A stretch of DNA of 64,000 nt from Myxococcales bacterium (GCA_016720595.1 JADKKI010000022.1:186001-250000), one strand, 5' to 3'; positions 24,417-33,550 are shown, counted from the first letter of the stretch. Notes: generated by a model from the sequence alone, not told the origin. Made by a program: numbers and translations.

Positions 24417-25046
24417 ATGTCGTACCCGCCCGCTCCGTGGCACACGCACGGCCGTGCGTTCGTGCAGCCGTACCTCGTGGATGCTCGGCACCTGGAGCTA
24501 CCACCTGGGTTCCGCGCGATGACCGTGGCCGGGCGTGCGGTCGGCGTGCTCGCGCTCGTCGAGTACGTGCCACCCTCGCCGCTGGTCTATGCGGAGCTCG
24601 CGTGGCTGCCGTGCCTGGTCTCGGCCGCGGGCAAGCGCGGCTACTTCGTCGCGAAGATGTACGTCGACTCGAAGGCGTCGCTCGCCGGCGGGCGCGAACT
24701 CTGGGCGATCCCCAAGCAGCTCGCGAAGTTCTCGATCGGCGATGACGCTGCGACCGTTGACACCGAGGATGGCGCGCATCTCGAGCTGGCTCTCTCCCGC
24801 CGTGGACCTGCACTGTCGCTGCGTGCGGGCGCGTCCACCCTCCAGGACGGAGGAGCCGACGTGGTCCGGTTCCGGGGCACCGGTATGGCGCGAACGTCGT
24901 CGGGCGGCCTGACCGTGCGCGACGCGCGCGGGATGGAGCGCTGGATCGGCTGGCCCGGTGCGCGACGGTTGCCGGGCCTCGGGGCGGCGCTGACGAGCTT
25001 CGAGATCACGATGCACCCCGCGCGGCGCACGCAGAAGCCGCACTGA
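24417..25046 (+). CDS. Acetoacetate decarboxylase family protein
   Basis: 209 residues. The central stretch AKMYVDSKASLAGGRELWAIPKQLAKF matches, in parts, the acetoacetate decarboxylase fold: the lysine of IPKQLAKF sits where the family has its Schiff-base lysine (FPKK.A). The N-terminus (PWHTHGRAFVQPYLVD) and the first sheet (LVEYVPPSPLVYAELAWLP) also fit. Many members of this superfamily do not decarboxylate acetoacetate and act on other small acids, so the substrate is open. It starts ~90 bases from the RmlD remnant, divergently, and has no evident operon partner. Confidence 0.7.
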   Translation: MSYPPAPWHTHGRAFVQPYLVDARHLELPPGFRAMTVAGRAVGVLALVEYVPPSPLVYAELAWLPCLVSAAGKRGYFVAKMYVDSKASLAGGRELWAIPKQLAKFSIGDDAATVDTEDGAHLELALSRRGPALSLRAGASTLQDGGADVVRFRGTGMARTSSGGLTVRDARGMERWIGWPGARRLPGLGAALTSFEITMHPARRTQKPH

Positions 25047-25057
25047 TCTACGGCGGT

Positions 25058-25948
25058 CTACGGCTCGTAGCGCAGGAGCTTGGCCTTGAGCGCGCCGAGG
25101 TCCACCGCGGTCGCCCAGATGTTGTCGGGGGACGAGCCGTGGACCATCGTGAAGTTCTCGCGCACCCCGAGCTCACGACTGGTCGACCACGACGAGCCAT
25201 CGTAGTGGCCGACGAGGCCGCTGTTGCCAACCGCGAAGATGTCATCGGTCGCGGCGCCCCAGATCCCGTTGTAGCCGCCACCCAGATCCTGCTCCGGTGT
25301 CCACACGCTGCCATCCCAGTGCGAGAGCTCGTCGAAGCTGCCGGCGGCCCACACGTCGTTCGGGCCGAAGCCCCACAACCCGTAGGCACCGCGAGGCGCG
25401 TCGTTGGACTGATACGCGGACCAGCGCGCTCCATCGTAGTGGTAGAGGTCGGTGGTCCCCGACAACCAGATGTCCGAGGACGAGCTGCCCCACAGCGCAT
25501 CGGCGGCCACGAACTGCAGCGTGGTCACGGTCCACGTCGTGCCGTTGTAGTGATAGACGCGGCTGTTGTCGGTGTTCGCGATCCACAGATCGTTCCGGCT
25601 CGCCCCCCACACCCGATAGAGGGCGGTGAACGTGACCCCGGCGGTGGCGGGCACGTCGCTCCACGCCGTGCCGTCCCAGTGCCTCACGCTGGAATCGCCG
25701 ACTGCATAGATGTCCGCGGGACCAAAGCCCCAGAACCCGACCACCGCTCCAGGGGCCACGTCCGTCCAGGCGGTGCCGTCGAAGTGCCAGATCGAGGTCC
25801 CGCCGAGCCACACATCGTTGTCGCCCGCGACCCACAGCGAATAGGTCGTGAGAGCCGCCGGCGTGGGCACCTCCTGGTCCACCCACGAACCGCTGCTCGA
25901 GCCACACCCCACCATCAACACGGCCATCACGACGAGGCGGTTCATCAC
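25058..25948 (-). CDS. Beta-propeller lipoprotein with WG-D-IW repeats
   Basis: 296 residues. The signal MMNRLVVMAVLMVGC is a lipobox with Cys15. The body is six full and one partial copy of a ~40-residue repeat of the form LWG...DIWxxG....HYDGxxW (for example LWGSSSSDIWLSGTTDLYHY, GFGPNDVWAAGSFDELSHWD, IWGAATDDIFAVG). Seven such repeats would make a seven-bladed propeller. These proteins are frequent on the surface of myxobacteria and their partners are unknown. No catalytic motif is seen. It converges with the preceding gene, with 11 bases between the stops. Confidence 0.75.
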   Translation of the reverse strand: MMNRLVVMAVLMVGCGSSSGSWVDQEVPTPAALTTYSLWVAGDNDVWLGGTSIWHFDGTAWTDVAPGAVVGFWGFGPADIYAVGDSSVRHWDGTAWSDVPATAGVTFTALYRVWGASRNDLWIANTDNSRVYHYNGTTWTVTTLQFVAADALWGSSSSDIWLSGTTDLYHYDGARWSAYQSNDAPRGAYGLWGFGPNDVWAAGSFDELSHWDGSVWTPEQDLGGGYNGIWGAATDDIFAVGNSGLVGHYDGSSWSTSRELGVRENFTMVHGSSPDNIWATAVDLGALKAKLLRYEP

Positions 25949-26013
25949 TCCATTGTAAAGCGAATCCTCCGCGGCGAAACGCGCCGATCGAGGGTGTCGC
26001 GGTATCGTGCGGC

Positions 26014-26988
26014 GTGGCCGGAGGATCTTCAGGAGTTGTCGTCAAGGCGCTTGCCGCGAACCTCGGCATCGCGATCGCGAAGTTCGTCGCCGCGGGCTTC
26101 TCGCATTCGGCCTCGATGCTGTCGGAGGCCGTGCACTCGCTCGCCGATTCAGGGAACCAGCTGTTCCTGCTGATCGGCATGCGGCGAGCGACGCGCCAGG
26201 AAGATGCCGTCCACGAGTTCGGCTATGCCGCGGAGCGCTACTTCTGGGCGTTCATCGTGGCGGTCTCGCTGTTCACGATCGGCGCGACGTTCTCGATGTA
26301 CGAGGGCATCCACAAGGTGCTGAACCCCGGCGGCGTGATGGGGAGCCGGACGATCGCGTACGTCGTCCTCGGCGTCTCGATCTGCCTCGAGCTGTTCTCC
26401 CTGAGCTCCGCGCTCGCCGAGTTCCGTCACATCAAGGCCGGCCGCTCGCTGAAGCAGACGATCGACGAGGCGCGCGATGCCGTGGTCATCGTGGTGCTAT
26501 TCGAGGACGTCGCCGCGCTGGTTGGCCTGGTCGCCGCCTTCGGCGGCCTGCTCGCGACCCAGCTCACCGGCAACGGCGTCTGGGACGGGATCGGCTCGAT
26601 CGTCGTCGGTGTGACCTTGTTCGGCGTCGCGTTCTTCCTCGCGAGAAAGACCAAGGACCTCCTGATCGGACAATCAGTCCCCACGGCGCAGCGCGATCGG
26701 ATGCTCGAGATCACGCGCCAGTCGCCCGGCGTGAAGGCCGTGATCCACCTCCGCACGATGCACCTCGGTCCCGAGGAGGTGCTCGTGGGCATGAAGATCG
26801 TGGTCGACGAGCAGATGAAGGCCATCGATGCCACCAAGTTCATCGACGTGATCGAGGCGCGGCTGCGCGCAGAGATCCCGATCCTCAAGCGGATCTACAT
26901 CGAGATCGGCGCACCCGAGGCGCCGGAGATCGTGGTCACGCCGCCGCGCGCCCCCACCGATCCGGGCGCGGAGTCCGAGTCGCTCTGA
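26014..26988 (+). CDS. Cation diffusion facilitator (CDF) metal transporter
   Basis: 324 residues, six transmembrane helices in the first ~215, then a cytoplasmic ferredoxin-like domain (VIHLRTMHLGPEEVLVGMKI ... LRAEIPILKRIYIEIGAP). The family region is seen in helix 2 (SASMLSEAVHSLADSGNQ) and helix 5 (LFEDVAALVGLVAA). CDF proteins exchange divalent metal for protons. Helix 5 has Glu-Asp where zinc exporters usually have His-x3-Asp, so the metal may not be zinc. Members with this longer pattern (GYAAERYFWAFIVAVSLFTI) form a distinct bacterial group. The start is a GTG at 26014. Confidence 0.88.
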   Translation: MAGGSSGVVVKALAANLGIAIAKFVAAGFSHSASMLSEAVHSLADSGNQLFLLIGMRRATRQEDAVHEFGYAAERYFWAFIVAVSLFTIGATFSMYEGIHKVLNPGGVMGSRTIAYVVLGVSICLELFSLSSALAEFRHIKAGRSLKQTIDEARDAVVIVVLFEDVAALVGLVAAFGGLLATQLTGNGVWDGIGSIVVGVTLFGVAFFLARKTKDLLIGQSVPTAQRDRMLEITRQSPGVKAVIHLRTMHLGPEEVLVGMKIVVDEQMKAIDATKFIDVIEARLRAEIPILKRIYIEIGAPEAPEIVVTPPRAPTDPGAESESL

Positions 26989-27002
26989 CGCGGGGAGCCG
27001 CC

Positions 27003-27825
27003 ATGGACCTCGGGCCGCTGGTTCGCCGGCATCGGCAGCGCTTCGCCTACCGGTTCGGGCTCCCCCTCGCGTGCGTTGGCATCATGGCGGTCGCGTCCGC
27101 GTTGATCGCCGCGATCCACTACATGCCCGGAGCAGTTCGACGCCGAGTACCGGGGCAAGGCGAATCTGCTGATGGTGATCGCACCGATCGTCTGCGCCGT
27201 CTTGCTCGCCACCTGGCGCAGGTCCCGCGCGATCGTCGTCGACCTCCACCAGCACGGCGTCGCCGTCGTGCGCGGGGATCAGGTCGAGGCCGTGCGCTGG
27301 AGCGAGCTCACCGAGGTCTGGCGCTCCGTGTTCACCGGCCCGTTCCCCGCGGGCGACGACGCGAAGCCTGGTCTGCAGCTCACCACCGCCGATGGACGGC
27401 GGATCGTGATCCCGAAGACGATCGAACGTCTCGAGGCCCTCGGCACGGCGCTCGATCACGAGGTCACCCAACGGCTGCTCCCGGCGATCCGCGCCACCAT
27501 CGCGGCAGGAGGAGAGGTGCCGCTCGGGGCCTACGCGATCTCCCGCGCAGGCATCTCGTTCCGTAGCGCCCCGATCTTGCGGGCGATGACGGGCAAGGTC
27601 TCCGCAGATCAGCTGAACCTCCGCGAGCACGTGGCCTGGCAGGACATCACGAAGGTCACGCGCGACACCCACTGGATCCGGCTCGTCCGACCGGGCGCGC
27701 GCTTCGATATCTACGTCGCGTTCAACGCGATCCCGAACGTCCCGATCGTGATGCGCCTGATCGAAGACGCCAAGCACGTGCACGCCTCGGGCGAGCTTAG
27801 TAACCTGCCCACGAGGTTTGGGCCT
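27003..27825 (+). pseudogene. Membrane protein broken by a frameshift near 27130, unknown family
   Basis: The ATG at 27003 encodes a basic start and a transmembrane helix (LACVGIMAVASALIAAIHYM). Right after MP the reading must shift by one base (in CCCGGAGCAG near 27127-27133) to continue as EQFDAEYRGKANLLMVIAP, a second helix (IVCAVLLATW), and a soluble domain of about 190 residues (VDLHQHGVAVVRGDQVEAVR, WSELTEVWRS, ISFRSAPILRA, VAWQDITKVTRDTHWIRLV) that looks like a DUF-type PH-like membrane protein. Deleting one G restores a single frame. The C-terminal end is unclear, because after VHASGELSN the frame runs on into the antisense of the cupin gene. A sequencing error and a true mutation are both possible. 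Confidence 0.5.
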
Positions 27826-27831
27826 GACGGA

Positions 27832-28413
27832 TCACAGCGGGGGCGTGGGCCGCCTGCCACTCCACGATCGGGGCAGGCATCCTCCTTGGCTTCGCCGGGG
27901 CGGCTTCGGTGCGGGAGACTGTTGTTGCCGCCCCCTCCCGCCCGGGCCGGCCGGGGGGGGCGGCTTGCCGGCCTCGTCGGTGGGCGTGAAGCTGAACTTG
28001 CCGTCCTCGTAGATCCACACCAGACAGTCCGCGCCTGCCGCGCACACCGTCTTGTGGACCACACTCGGCTGCAGGTAGTACGAGCCCGCGGTCAGCTTCA
28101 CCGCCTCCTGGCCCTTGCTGGTCTCGATGATCGTGCCGGCGAGCACGATGCCCGTGTACGCGGACTCGTGGGTGTGCCAGCCCGAATCGAACGCGGCCTT
28201 GAAGCGGATGAAGAACGCCGTCGGCCCCTTCTTGGCCTCCTTGGTACCGATCACGAACGATTCGTCCGGGCCGCCCGGGAAGAACGGCTCCCACTTCAGC
28301 TCGCCCGCAGGGAACGCCACCAACTTGGGTGCCGGGCCTGCATTCGCGAGGGTCACGCCGCAGCCGAGGACCGCCAGGATCAGTGCTTTCTTCATGAGCG
28401 CTTTCTCTTTCAT
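27832..28413 (-). CDS. Secreted cupin-domain protein (DUF4437-like)
   Basis: About 193 residues. It begins MKEKALMKKALILAVLGCG, a signal peptide or lipoprotein-like signal; the second Met at 28395 is an alternative start. The core is a cupin: GPTAFFIRFKAAFDSGWHTH with the His-x-His metal motif, ESAYTGIVLAGTI, then GSYYLQPSVVHKTVC with the second-motif histidine. The last ~60 residues are Pro/Gly/Arg-rich and follow a run of eight G/C bases near 27953. They may be a frameshifted tail, so the true end is uncertain. It is divergent from the ferredoxin reductase gene. Function unknown. Confidence 0.6.
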   Translation of the reverse strand: MKEKALMKKALILAVLGCGVTLANAGPAPKLVAFPAGELKWEPFFPGGPDESFVIGTKEAKKGPTAFFIRFKAAFDSGWHTHESAYTGIVLAGTIIETSKGQEAVKLTAGSYYLQPSVVHKTVCAAGADCLVWIYEDGKFSFTPTDEAGKPPPPAGPGGRGRQQQSPAPKPPRRSQGGCLPRSWSGRRPTPPL

Positions 28414-28527
28414 TGAGGGTTCGTGCTGGGTCGAACGGCGCCCCCGCGTTTCGACACCTCCCCCCAAAAAAACCGCGGCAGTCCCCTCCTGGCCTTCCAG
28501 CCGCCTCCCGCCCCCTCTCTTCGACCT

Positions 28528-28549
28528 TGACAGCTCGCACTGTCACAGT
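28528..28549. promoter_or_regulatory. Palindromic operator candidate before the desaturase operon
   Basis: TGACAG-CTCGCA-CTGTCA (28528-28545) is a perfect inverted repeat, and it overlaps a second one, ACTGT-C-ACAGT (28539-28549). A TTGACA hexamer at 28527-28532 lies inside it. The site is immediately upstream of the ferredoxin reductase start. The operon ends in a MerR-type regulator gene, which is the obvious candidate to bind here. No clear -10 box was found at 17-19 bases. Confidence 0.5.
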
Positions 28550-28562
28550 CATGATTGGCTCA

Positions 28563-29645
28563 ATGGCGAAGGTTGAATCCCTCTGGTCCCGGCTCGGCGA
28601 GGTGGTGAGCCTCGTCGCGACCCCACTCCTGCCCTCGCACTATGTCGCCCTGGTGTGGCCGCTCGCGGCCGCGCACACGCGCCAGGCGCGGGTCGAGGCC
28701 GTGCACGAGGAGGCGCCCGGCGTGCGGACGCTGACGTTGCGACCCGGGCGGGGCTGGCGCACGCACCGCGCCGGCCAGCACGTGCAGGTGGGTGTGGCCA
28801 TCGCGGGCCGGCTCGCCACGCGCACGTACACGATCTCGTCGTCCCCTGAGCGTCGCGATGGCTGCATCACGATCACGGTCAAGGCGCAGCCTGATGGTCG
28901 CGTGTCACGCGCCCTGGTCCACGACGTCGCGGTCGGCGCGTTCCTCACCCTCGGGCTGCCGGCCGGCGAGTTCGTGCTGCCCGCCACGGCGCCGCACCGC
29001 GCCCTGTTCGTCACCGCCGGCAGCGGCATCACGCCCGTGGCCAGCATGCTGCGCTCTCTCGCGGCGCGCGGGACGATGCCCGATGTGGTGCACGTACACC
29101 ACGCCCGCACGCCGGCCGAGGCGATCTTCGGTGACGAGCTGCGAGCCCTGGCGCTGGATCATCCGCGCTACCGGCTGATCGAGGTCCACACCGCCTTCGA
29201 TCGGCAGCGCCTCGGCACCGCGCGGCTCGACGCGCTGGTCCCGGACTGGCGCGAGCGCGAGACCTGGGCGTGCGGGCCGCAGAACCTGCTCGCCGCGATC
29301 ACCGCGAGCTTCGCCGACGCCGGACGCGCCCACGCGCTCCACGTCGAGCGGTTCCGCGCGGCCCTCGCGCCGCTGCCTGCGAACACGGAGGGTGGCGCGG
29401 TGCGGTTCACCACGAGCGGTGTCTCCGCGCGGGCGGACGGCCGCACCCCACTCCTGCGGATCGCCGAGGAGGCCGGCCTCGCACCGCGCCACGGCTGCCG
29501 GATGGGCATCTGCCACAGCTGTGACGCCACCCTGACCTCTGGCTGCGTGCGCGACCTGCGCACCGGCACCCCGATCGACGAGCCCGGAGCGCGCATCCAG
29601 ATCTGCGTGTGCGCTGCCGCCGGTGACGTCGAGCTCAACCTCTGA
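28563..29645 (+). CDS. Ferredoxin reductase with FAD/NAD domains and C-terminal 2Fe-2S domain (electron donor to desaturase)
   Basis: 360 residues from the ATG at 28563 (another ATG is at 28551). Order: short N-terminal helix, FAD-binding barrel with RTYTISSSPE, NAD-binding domain with LFVTAGSGITPVASMLRSL and WACGPQNLL, then a plant-type ferredoxin domain with the ligands in CRMGICHSC ... C near the end (QICVCAA). Such proteins pass electrons from NAD(P)H to membrane di-iron desaturases, as with mycobacterial Rv3230c and DesA3. The desaturase gene follows 9 bases downstream and fits this role. Control by the palindrome just upstream is likely. Confidence 0.88.
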   Translation: MAKVESLWSRLGEVVSLVATPLLPSHYVALVWPLAAAHTRQARVEAVHEEAPGVRTLTLRPGRGWRTHRAGQHVQVGVAIAGRLATRTYTISSSPERRDGCITITVKAQPDGRVSRALVHDVAVGAFLTLGLPAGEFVLPATAPHRALFVTAGSGITPVASMLRSLAARGTMPDVVHVHHARTPAEAIFGDELRALALDHPRYRLIEVHTAFDRQRLGTARLDALVPDWRERETWACGPQNLLAAITASFADAGRAHALHVERFRAALAPLPANTEGGAVRFTTSGVSARADGRTPLLRIAEEAGLAPRHGCRMGICHSCDATLTSGCVRDLRTGTPIDEPGARIQICVCAAAGDVELNL

Positions 29646-29654
29646 GGAGACCCC

Positions 29655-30740
29655 ATGATCCAGTCCACCGACATCGAAGCGTTCGGGCGTGAGCTCGACG
29701 CGATCCAGCACGAAGCCAAGGCCAGCCTCGGCGATCGCGACCGCCGGTACATCAAGCGGGCGATCAAGGTCCAGCGCAGCCTCGCCCTCGGAGGGCGCGC
29801 GTTGATCTTCGCCAGCCTGCCCCTCGCGCCGGCCTTCCCCTTGTTCCTCGGCGTGATCGGCGCCGGGACGGCCGCCCTCGGCATCTCGAAGATCCTCGAG
29901 AACATGGAGATCGGGCACAACGTGATCCACGGCCAGTGGGACTGGATGAACGATCCAGAGATCCATTCGTCGACCTGGGAGTGGGACAACGTCTGCCCGG
30001 CCGATCAATGGAAGCACTCGCACAACGTGGTGCACCACACCTGGACCAACGTGATGGGGCGCGACCGCGATGTCGGCTACGAGATCCTGCGGGTCTCCGA
30101 GAAGCAGCCGTGGCGGCCCGTCTACCTCGCACAGCCGCTCTACAACGCCGCGCTCGCCGTGATGTTCCAGTGGGGCGTGGCGATGCACGACATCGATCTT
30201 GGCGCGCTCCGCCGTGGCGAGATCACGCGCTCCGAGCTCGGCGGCAAGCTCGCCGGGATCGGGAGGAAGGCGAGCAAGCAGCTCGCGAAGGACTACGTCC
30301 TGTGGCCGCTCCTCGCCGGGCCATGGTTTCTGCCGGTGCTGCTCGCGAACCTGACCGCGAACCTGATGCGCAACCTGTGGACCTACGCGATCATCTTCTG
30401 CGGCCACTTCCCCGATGGCGCGCAGGTGTTCAGCGAGGACGAGATCGAAGGCGAGACGCGGGGCCGCTGGTACCTCCGCCAGGTGCTCGGCTCGTGCAAC
30501 ATCACCGGCGGGCCTCTGTTCCACGTCATGTCGGGCAACCTCAGCCACCAGATCGAGCACCACCTGTTCCCCGACCTGCCGAGTAACCGGTATCCCGAGG
30601 TGGCCCCCCGCGTGGAGGCGGTGTGCGCGCGGTATGGGGTGCCGTACAACAAGGGCTCGTTCGCCCGGCAGCTCGGAACGACGCTGCGCACGATCTTTCG
30701 GCTCGCCCTGCCGACGCGCACGCGGGCACTCGCGGCATGA
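29655..30740 (+). CDS. Membrane fatty acyl desaturase
   Basis: 361 residues. The three histidine boxes of membrane di-iron desaturases are all present: GHNVIHGQWDW (HxxxH), HSHNVVHHTW (HxxHH) and HQIEHHLFPD (HxxHH). Hydrophobic pairs occur near 55-80 and around 205-235. The enzyme inserts a double bond into an acyl chain using O2 and electrons from the reductase encoded upstream. Resemblance is to the DesA3/stearoyl-CoA delta-9 group, but the regiochemistry cannot be read from sequence. A TGAGGAGACCCC stretch upstream gives a good ribosome site. The stop overlaps the start of the MerR gene (ATGA). Confidence 0.9.
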   Translation: MIQSTDIEAFGRELDAIQHEAKASLGDRDRRYIKRAIKVQRSLALGGRALIFASLPLAPAFPLFLGVIGAGTAALGISKILENMEIGHNVIHGQWDWMNDPEIHSSTWEWDNVCPADQWKHSHNVVHHTWTNVMGRDRDVGYEILRVSEKQPWRPVYLAQPLYNAALAVMFQWGVAMHDIDLGALRRGEITRSELGGKLAGIGRKASKQLAKDYVLWPLLAGPWFLPVLLANLTANLMRNLWTYAIIFCGHFPDGAQVFSEDEIEGETRGRWYLRQVLGSCNITGGPLFHVMSGNLSHQIEHHLFPDLPSNRYPEVAPRVEAVCARYGVPYNKGSFARQLGTTLRTIFRLALPTRTRALAA

Positions 30741-31504
30741 TCGAAGCTGCGATGGCCACGTCCGACCCCAGCGACCACGACACGCTCACGATCGATCAGC
30801 TCGCCGCGGCCTCACACGTCCCGAGCCGGACGATCCGGTTCTATCAATCGCGTGGAGCACTTCAGACCCCGGAGATCCGCGGCCGCGTCGCGCACTATGG
30901 CAAGCATCACGTCGAGCGCCTCAAGCTGATCGCGCAGCTCTCGGATCGCGGCCTCCGGATCGATGCGATCGGCGATCTGATGAAGCGGATCGATCGCGGC
31001 GAGGTGGATCTCGCGGAGTGGCTCGGCGTCGAGGAGGAGATGCAGGCCCCGTGGGCGGCCGATCAGCCGCGCACGGTGACCGAGGCCGAGCTCTACACGA
31101 TGGTCGGAAGCCGCCGCCCCGGGCTGCTCGCGGATCTCGCTCGTGCGCAGATCGTCGAGCGCAAGGGCGACGTGTACTTCGTGGGCAGCCCCGCCCTCCT
31201 GGCGATCGCGATCAAGCTCGAGGGCGTGGGCATCGATCTCGACACCGCGACGTTGGCCTCCGGGATCCTCCGCAAGCACCTGAAGCGCGCGGTCAACGAG
31301 CTCGTCGACCTGTTCGTGGGCCGCGTCAAGGAAGGCCAGCTCGACATCGTGCACGCCAGCAAGCTGTTCGGCGCGTTCCGCACGGTCGGCGTGGAGGCGG
31401 TCCGCCTGCTGTTCGCCCGCGAGATGGAAGGAGAGCTCCGCAAGCTCCTCGCCACCGGCAAGCTCGCCGAGGTCGCCGCCCGGGCCCGCAAGAAGAAGCG
31501 CTGA
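30737..31504 (+). CDS. MerR-family transcriptional regulator of the desaturase operon
   Basis: 255 residues from the ATG that overlaps the desaturase stop. The N-terminal helix-turn-helix with wing is typical Mer[31 protein letters not shown], then [20 protein letters not shown]. The C-terminal ~150 residues form an unassigned effector region ([17 protein letters not shown] ... [20 protein letters not shown]), larger than in metal-sensing MerR proteins and with no cysteine cluster. A lipid or acyl-CoA signal is plausible given the operon. It probably binds the palindrome at 28528-28549. Confidence 0.85.
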   Translation: MIEAAMATSDPSDHDTLTIDQLAAASHVPSRTIRFYQSRGALQTPEIRGRVAHYGKHHVERLKLIAQLSDRGLRIDAIGDLMKRIDRGEVDLAEWLGVEEEMQAPWAADQPRTVTEAELYTMVGSRRPGLLADLARAQIVERKGDVYFVGSPALLAIAIKLEGVGIDLDTATLASGILRKHLKRAVNELVDLFVGRVKEGQLDIVHASKLFGAFRTVGVEAVRLLFAREMEGELRKLLATGKLAEVAARARKKKR

Positions 31505-31538
31505 GCGTAACCCCCGCCCCCCGCCGGCATCAGAGATC

Positions 31539-31973
31539 GTGACCCCCATGTTGCCCGCCGGAAAGCTCGTCGAGGTGTTCTACGACGGCGACTGCCCGCT
31601 GTGCATGCGAGAGATTCGCATGCTGATGCGAAAGGACCGCGCGTCGCACATCGAGTTCACGAACATCGCGGCCGCCGAGTTCGAAGCCGAGCGCTATGGC
31701 ACCACGTATGCGGACCTGATGACGCGGATCCGGGGCCGGCTCCCGGATGGTTCGTGGATCGAGGGCGTCGAGGTGTTCCGTCAGCTGTACAGCGCGATCG
31801 GCTGGCGCAAGCTGGTGGCGATCACGCGCGTCCCCGGCCTCTCGCACCTGCTCGCGCTTGGCTATCGCCTGTTCGCGGCGAACCGCCTCCGCCTGACCGG
31901 CCGTTGCGCGCCGGACGGCTCGTGTGCGTTGCCCGCGCACGGTCACCCGAGCAGCGGGCCGGCAGCGAACTGA
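31539..31973 (+). CDS. DCC family thiol-disulfide oxidoreductase-like protein (DUF393)
   Basis: 144 residues from a GTG at 31539; an ATG at 31548 is an alternative. The family motif DxxCxxC is present at [14 protein letters not shown] near the N-terminus, followed by the characteristic middle [15 protein letters not shown] and the end [20 protein letters not shown] proteins have a thioredoxin-like start, but their reaction is not established. It lies 34 bases after the MerR gene on the same strand and may be read through from that operon, though nothing else links it to lipid desaturation. Confidence 0.8.
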   Translation: MTPMLPAGKLVEVFYDGDCPLCMREIRMLMRKDRASHIEFTNIAAAEFEAERYGTTYADLMTRIRGRLPDGSWIEGVEVFRQLYSAIGWRKLVAITRVPGLSHLLALGYRLFAANRLRLTGRCAPDGSCALPAHGHPSSGPAAN

Positions 31974-31987
31974 CCTGTTGCTGCGAT

Positions 31988-32566
31988 CTACGGGATCGCC
32001 TTGCAGGTCACATCGCAGTACGAGCCGCCGGCGCACTCGAAGTCGTTCGTGCACGACGCGCCATCCGCGACCCTACCGATCAACGCGCCATCGCACGCGG
32101 CCGGGAAGCTGGGGCCGTTCTGCCACAGGCTCGGGCAGCTCGGCGCGGGCGCCGAGGCGAGTGCCGTGATGCACTGCGCGCCGGCCGCCGCATCGAACGT
32201 GATCTTGTTCGCCGTGATCGAGGCCTGCACCGCGGGCGCGTCGTAGTACTCGCTCGCGAGCTTTGCGTAGCAGGCCGTGGCACTCGTCCCGAACACCTCT
32301 TCGAACGTCACGCCCTGGCCCGCCGGGAAGCTCGCCTTGCAGGTGAACGCGGCGTCGCACTCGGCGTGATCGAGCCGCGTGAGCACGTCGGCCGCCGTGG
32401 TCATCCCGCCCGTTGTGCCGCCGCCGCCGCCACCGCCACCGCCGCCACCACCCGCTCCACCGCCGCCTCCGCCGCCGCCACCCGTGTCGGTCGGGTCCTC
32501 GCCGACCATGCAGCCCGTCGCAGCCGACGCCACGAGGACGAGCGCGAACCCCAAGGACCTCACCAT
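31988..32566 (-). CDS. Lipoprotein with polyglycine linker and Cys-rich domain
   Basis: 192 residues from the ATG at 32566. Signal and lipobox: MVRSLGFALVLVASAATGC with Cys19. Residues ~27-50 are an almost pure glycine linker. The remaining ~140 residues form a compact domain with about ten cysteines (LDHAECDAAFTCKASFPAGQ, CYAKLASEYYDAP, QCITALASAPAPSCPSLW, then CTNDFECAGGSYCDVTCKAI). The last part resembles a small disulfide knot used in many myxobacterial surface lipoproteins. The frame is open far upstream into the ASCH-like gene, but the signal peptide fixes the start. Confidence 0.7.
   Translation of the reverse strand: MVRSLGFALVLVASAATGCMVGEDPTDTGGGGGGGGGAGGGGGGGGGGGGTTGGMTTAADVLTRLDHAECDAAFTCKASFPAGQGVTFEEVFGTSATACYAKLASEYYDAPAVQASITANKITFDAAAGAQCITALASAPAPSCPSLWQNGPSFPAACDGALIGRVADGASCTNDFECAGGSYCDVTCKAIP
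32416..32483. repeat. GGN/CCN low-complexity codon run (polyglycine linker)
   Basis: About 68 bases of near-perfect GCC/CCA/ACC triplet repeat on the plus strand, which encode the polyglycine linker of the lipoprotein on the minus strand. Such tracts are prone to slippage in steps of three bases and can vary between strains. Confidence 0.8.
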
Positions 32567-32763
32567 GCCTGCAAGCTCTGCAACTGACCTGCCAGCGCCC
32601 CGAGGCTGAGATATCAACGATCTCCAGCTCGCGATCGCGCTTCGGGGCGGAGGCTCCCTCCCCCCGCGGCGGTGGGTCGGGACACCGGCAGGGGCTGCCC
32701 GTTCGACGTTATCCTCGCGGCGCATGCAGGTCCGTAGCCCCGTGGACGTCGCGGACGGACCGG

Positions 32764-32970
32764 GTGCCTGGGCTACGGGGCACGCCCGTTCGACGCAAAC
32801 CTCGTACGCTGAACCCGCGACGGGCGCCGCGCCAGGCGATCGACGATCCGCAGTTCCGCGACCAGGTCGAGTGGGAGCTCGACGGCGCGGATCGCGGTGA
32901 TCGCCAGGGTTCGCACGCGGACTGGGCTTCGTTCGTCGCGGCGATCCGGACCGGCGTCGCGGCGCGCTGA
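32764..32970 (+). CDS. Possible short protein, uncertain
   Basis: 68 codons from a GTG at 32764. The last ~45 residues (QAIDDPQFRDQVEWELDGAD ... HADWASFVAAIRTGVAAR) look like a genuine acidic-helical protein end rather than a shadow frame. The first part is very arginine-rich and could be out of frame. A different frame opens at an ATG at 32724 (MQVRSPVDVADGPGAW), so the true gene may start there with a frameshift between. It converges on the ASCH-like gene. Together with 32567-32763, where I see nothing else, this is a poorly resolved patch. Confidence 0.3.
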   Translation: MPGLRGTPVRRKPRTLNPRRAPRQAIDDPQFRDQVEWELDGADRGDRQGSHADWASFVAAIRTGVAAR

Positions 32971-33550
32971 TCGCGGCGAGATACGCCGCACCGCGCGGCG
33001 CGATCTCGTAGCCGACCTCGAAGCTCTGGGTCAGCCCGAGGCGCTTGAGCTTGCGGACATCGGTCTTGAACGGCAGCGTCTCGCGCCCGAGCTTCTTGGC
33101 GAGCTTCGAGGCGGCCACGCGCGGCTGCTTGCCGATCGCGGCGAGCGTCTTCGCGGTCCACGCCGTGCCACGATCCATGCGAGCGAGCTTGGCCGTGATC
33201 GCCTCGACCTCCTCCGTGGTCAGCGAGTCCTGCAGCGCGAGCTCCACGCGATCGCCATCGCCGCCATGGTGCAGCTCCACGCGATAGATCGGCGTGGTCT
33301 CGTCGAGCGGGCCGAGCTCGGCGAGGTAGGCGACGAGCGTGTCGCGCGTGGGGAATCCTGCACGGAGCGCATCCGCCGTCGTGATCGCGCGAGACGTGAC
33401 GAGCTCGATCGCATCGACCTCGAGGACGCCGATCGGATGACAGCGATAGCGCCCGCCGGCGCGCACGTGGGGCCGCTGCCAGCGCCGGAACGTCAGGGTG
33501 ATCGTGCCGCGCTGCAGCCCCTCCCAGAATGGTTTCTTGAACAGCAGCAC
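32960..33550 (-). CDS. ASCH-like domain protein, own stop not seen
   Basis: About 197 recognisable residues from the ATG at 33550. The N-terminus LLFKKPFWEGLQRGTITLTF, RRWQRPHVRAGGRYRCHPIG, VLEVDAIELV has the G-x-K/R-x(T/S) features of ASCH (PUA-like, RNA-binding) domains. A helical C-terminal part (KTLAAIGKQPRVAASKLAKK, TDVRKLKRLGLTQS, YEIAPRGAAYLAA) looks like a winged helix. After YLAAI the frame stays open but turns into arginine-rich nonsense until it enters the downstream lipoprotein. The real stop was therefore probably lost by a frameshift close to 32965, or the protein has an odd tail. RNA binding is inferred from the family. Confidence 0.5.

Noticed and set aside
23916..24491. Intact 191-residue RmlD-like gene
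   Set aside because: Its first ~60 residues are Arg-rich and lack the Rossmann motif, and the C-terminal domain is missing.
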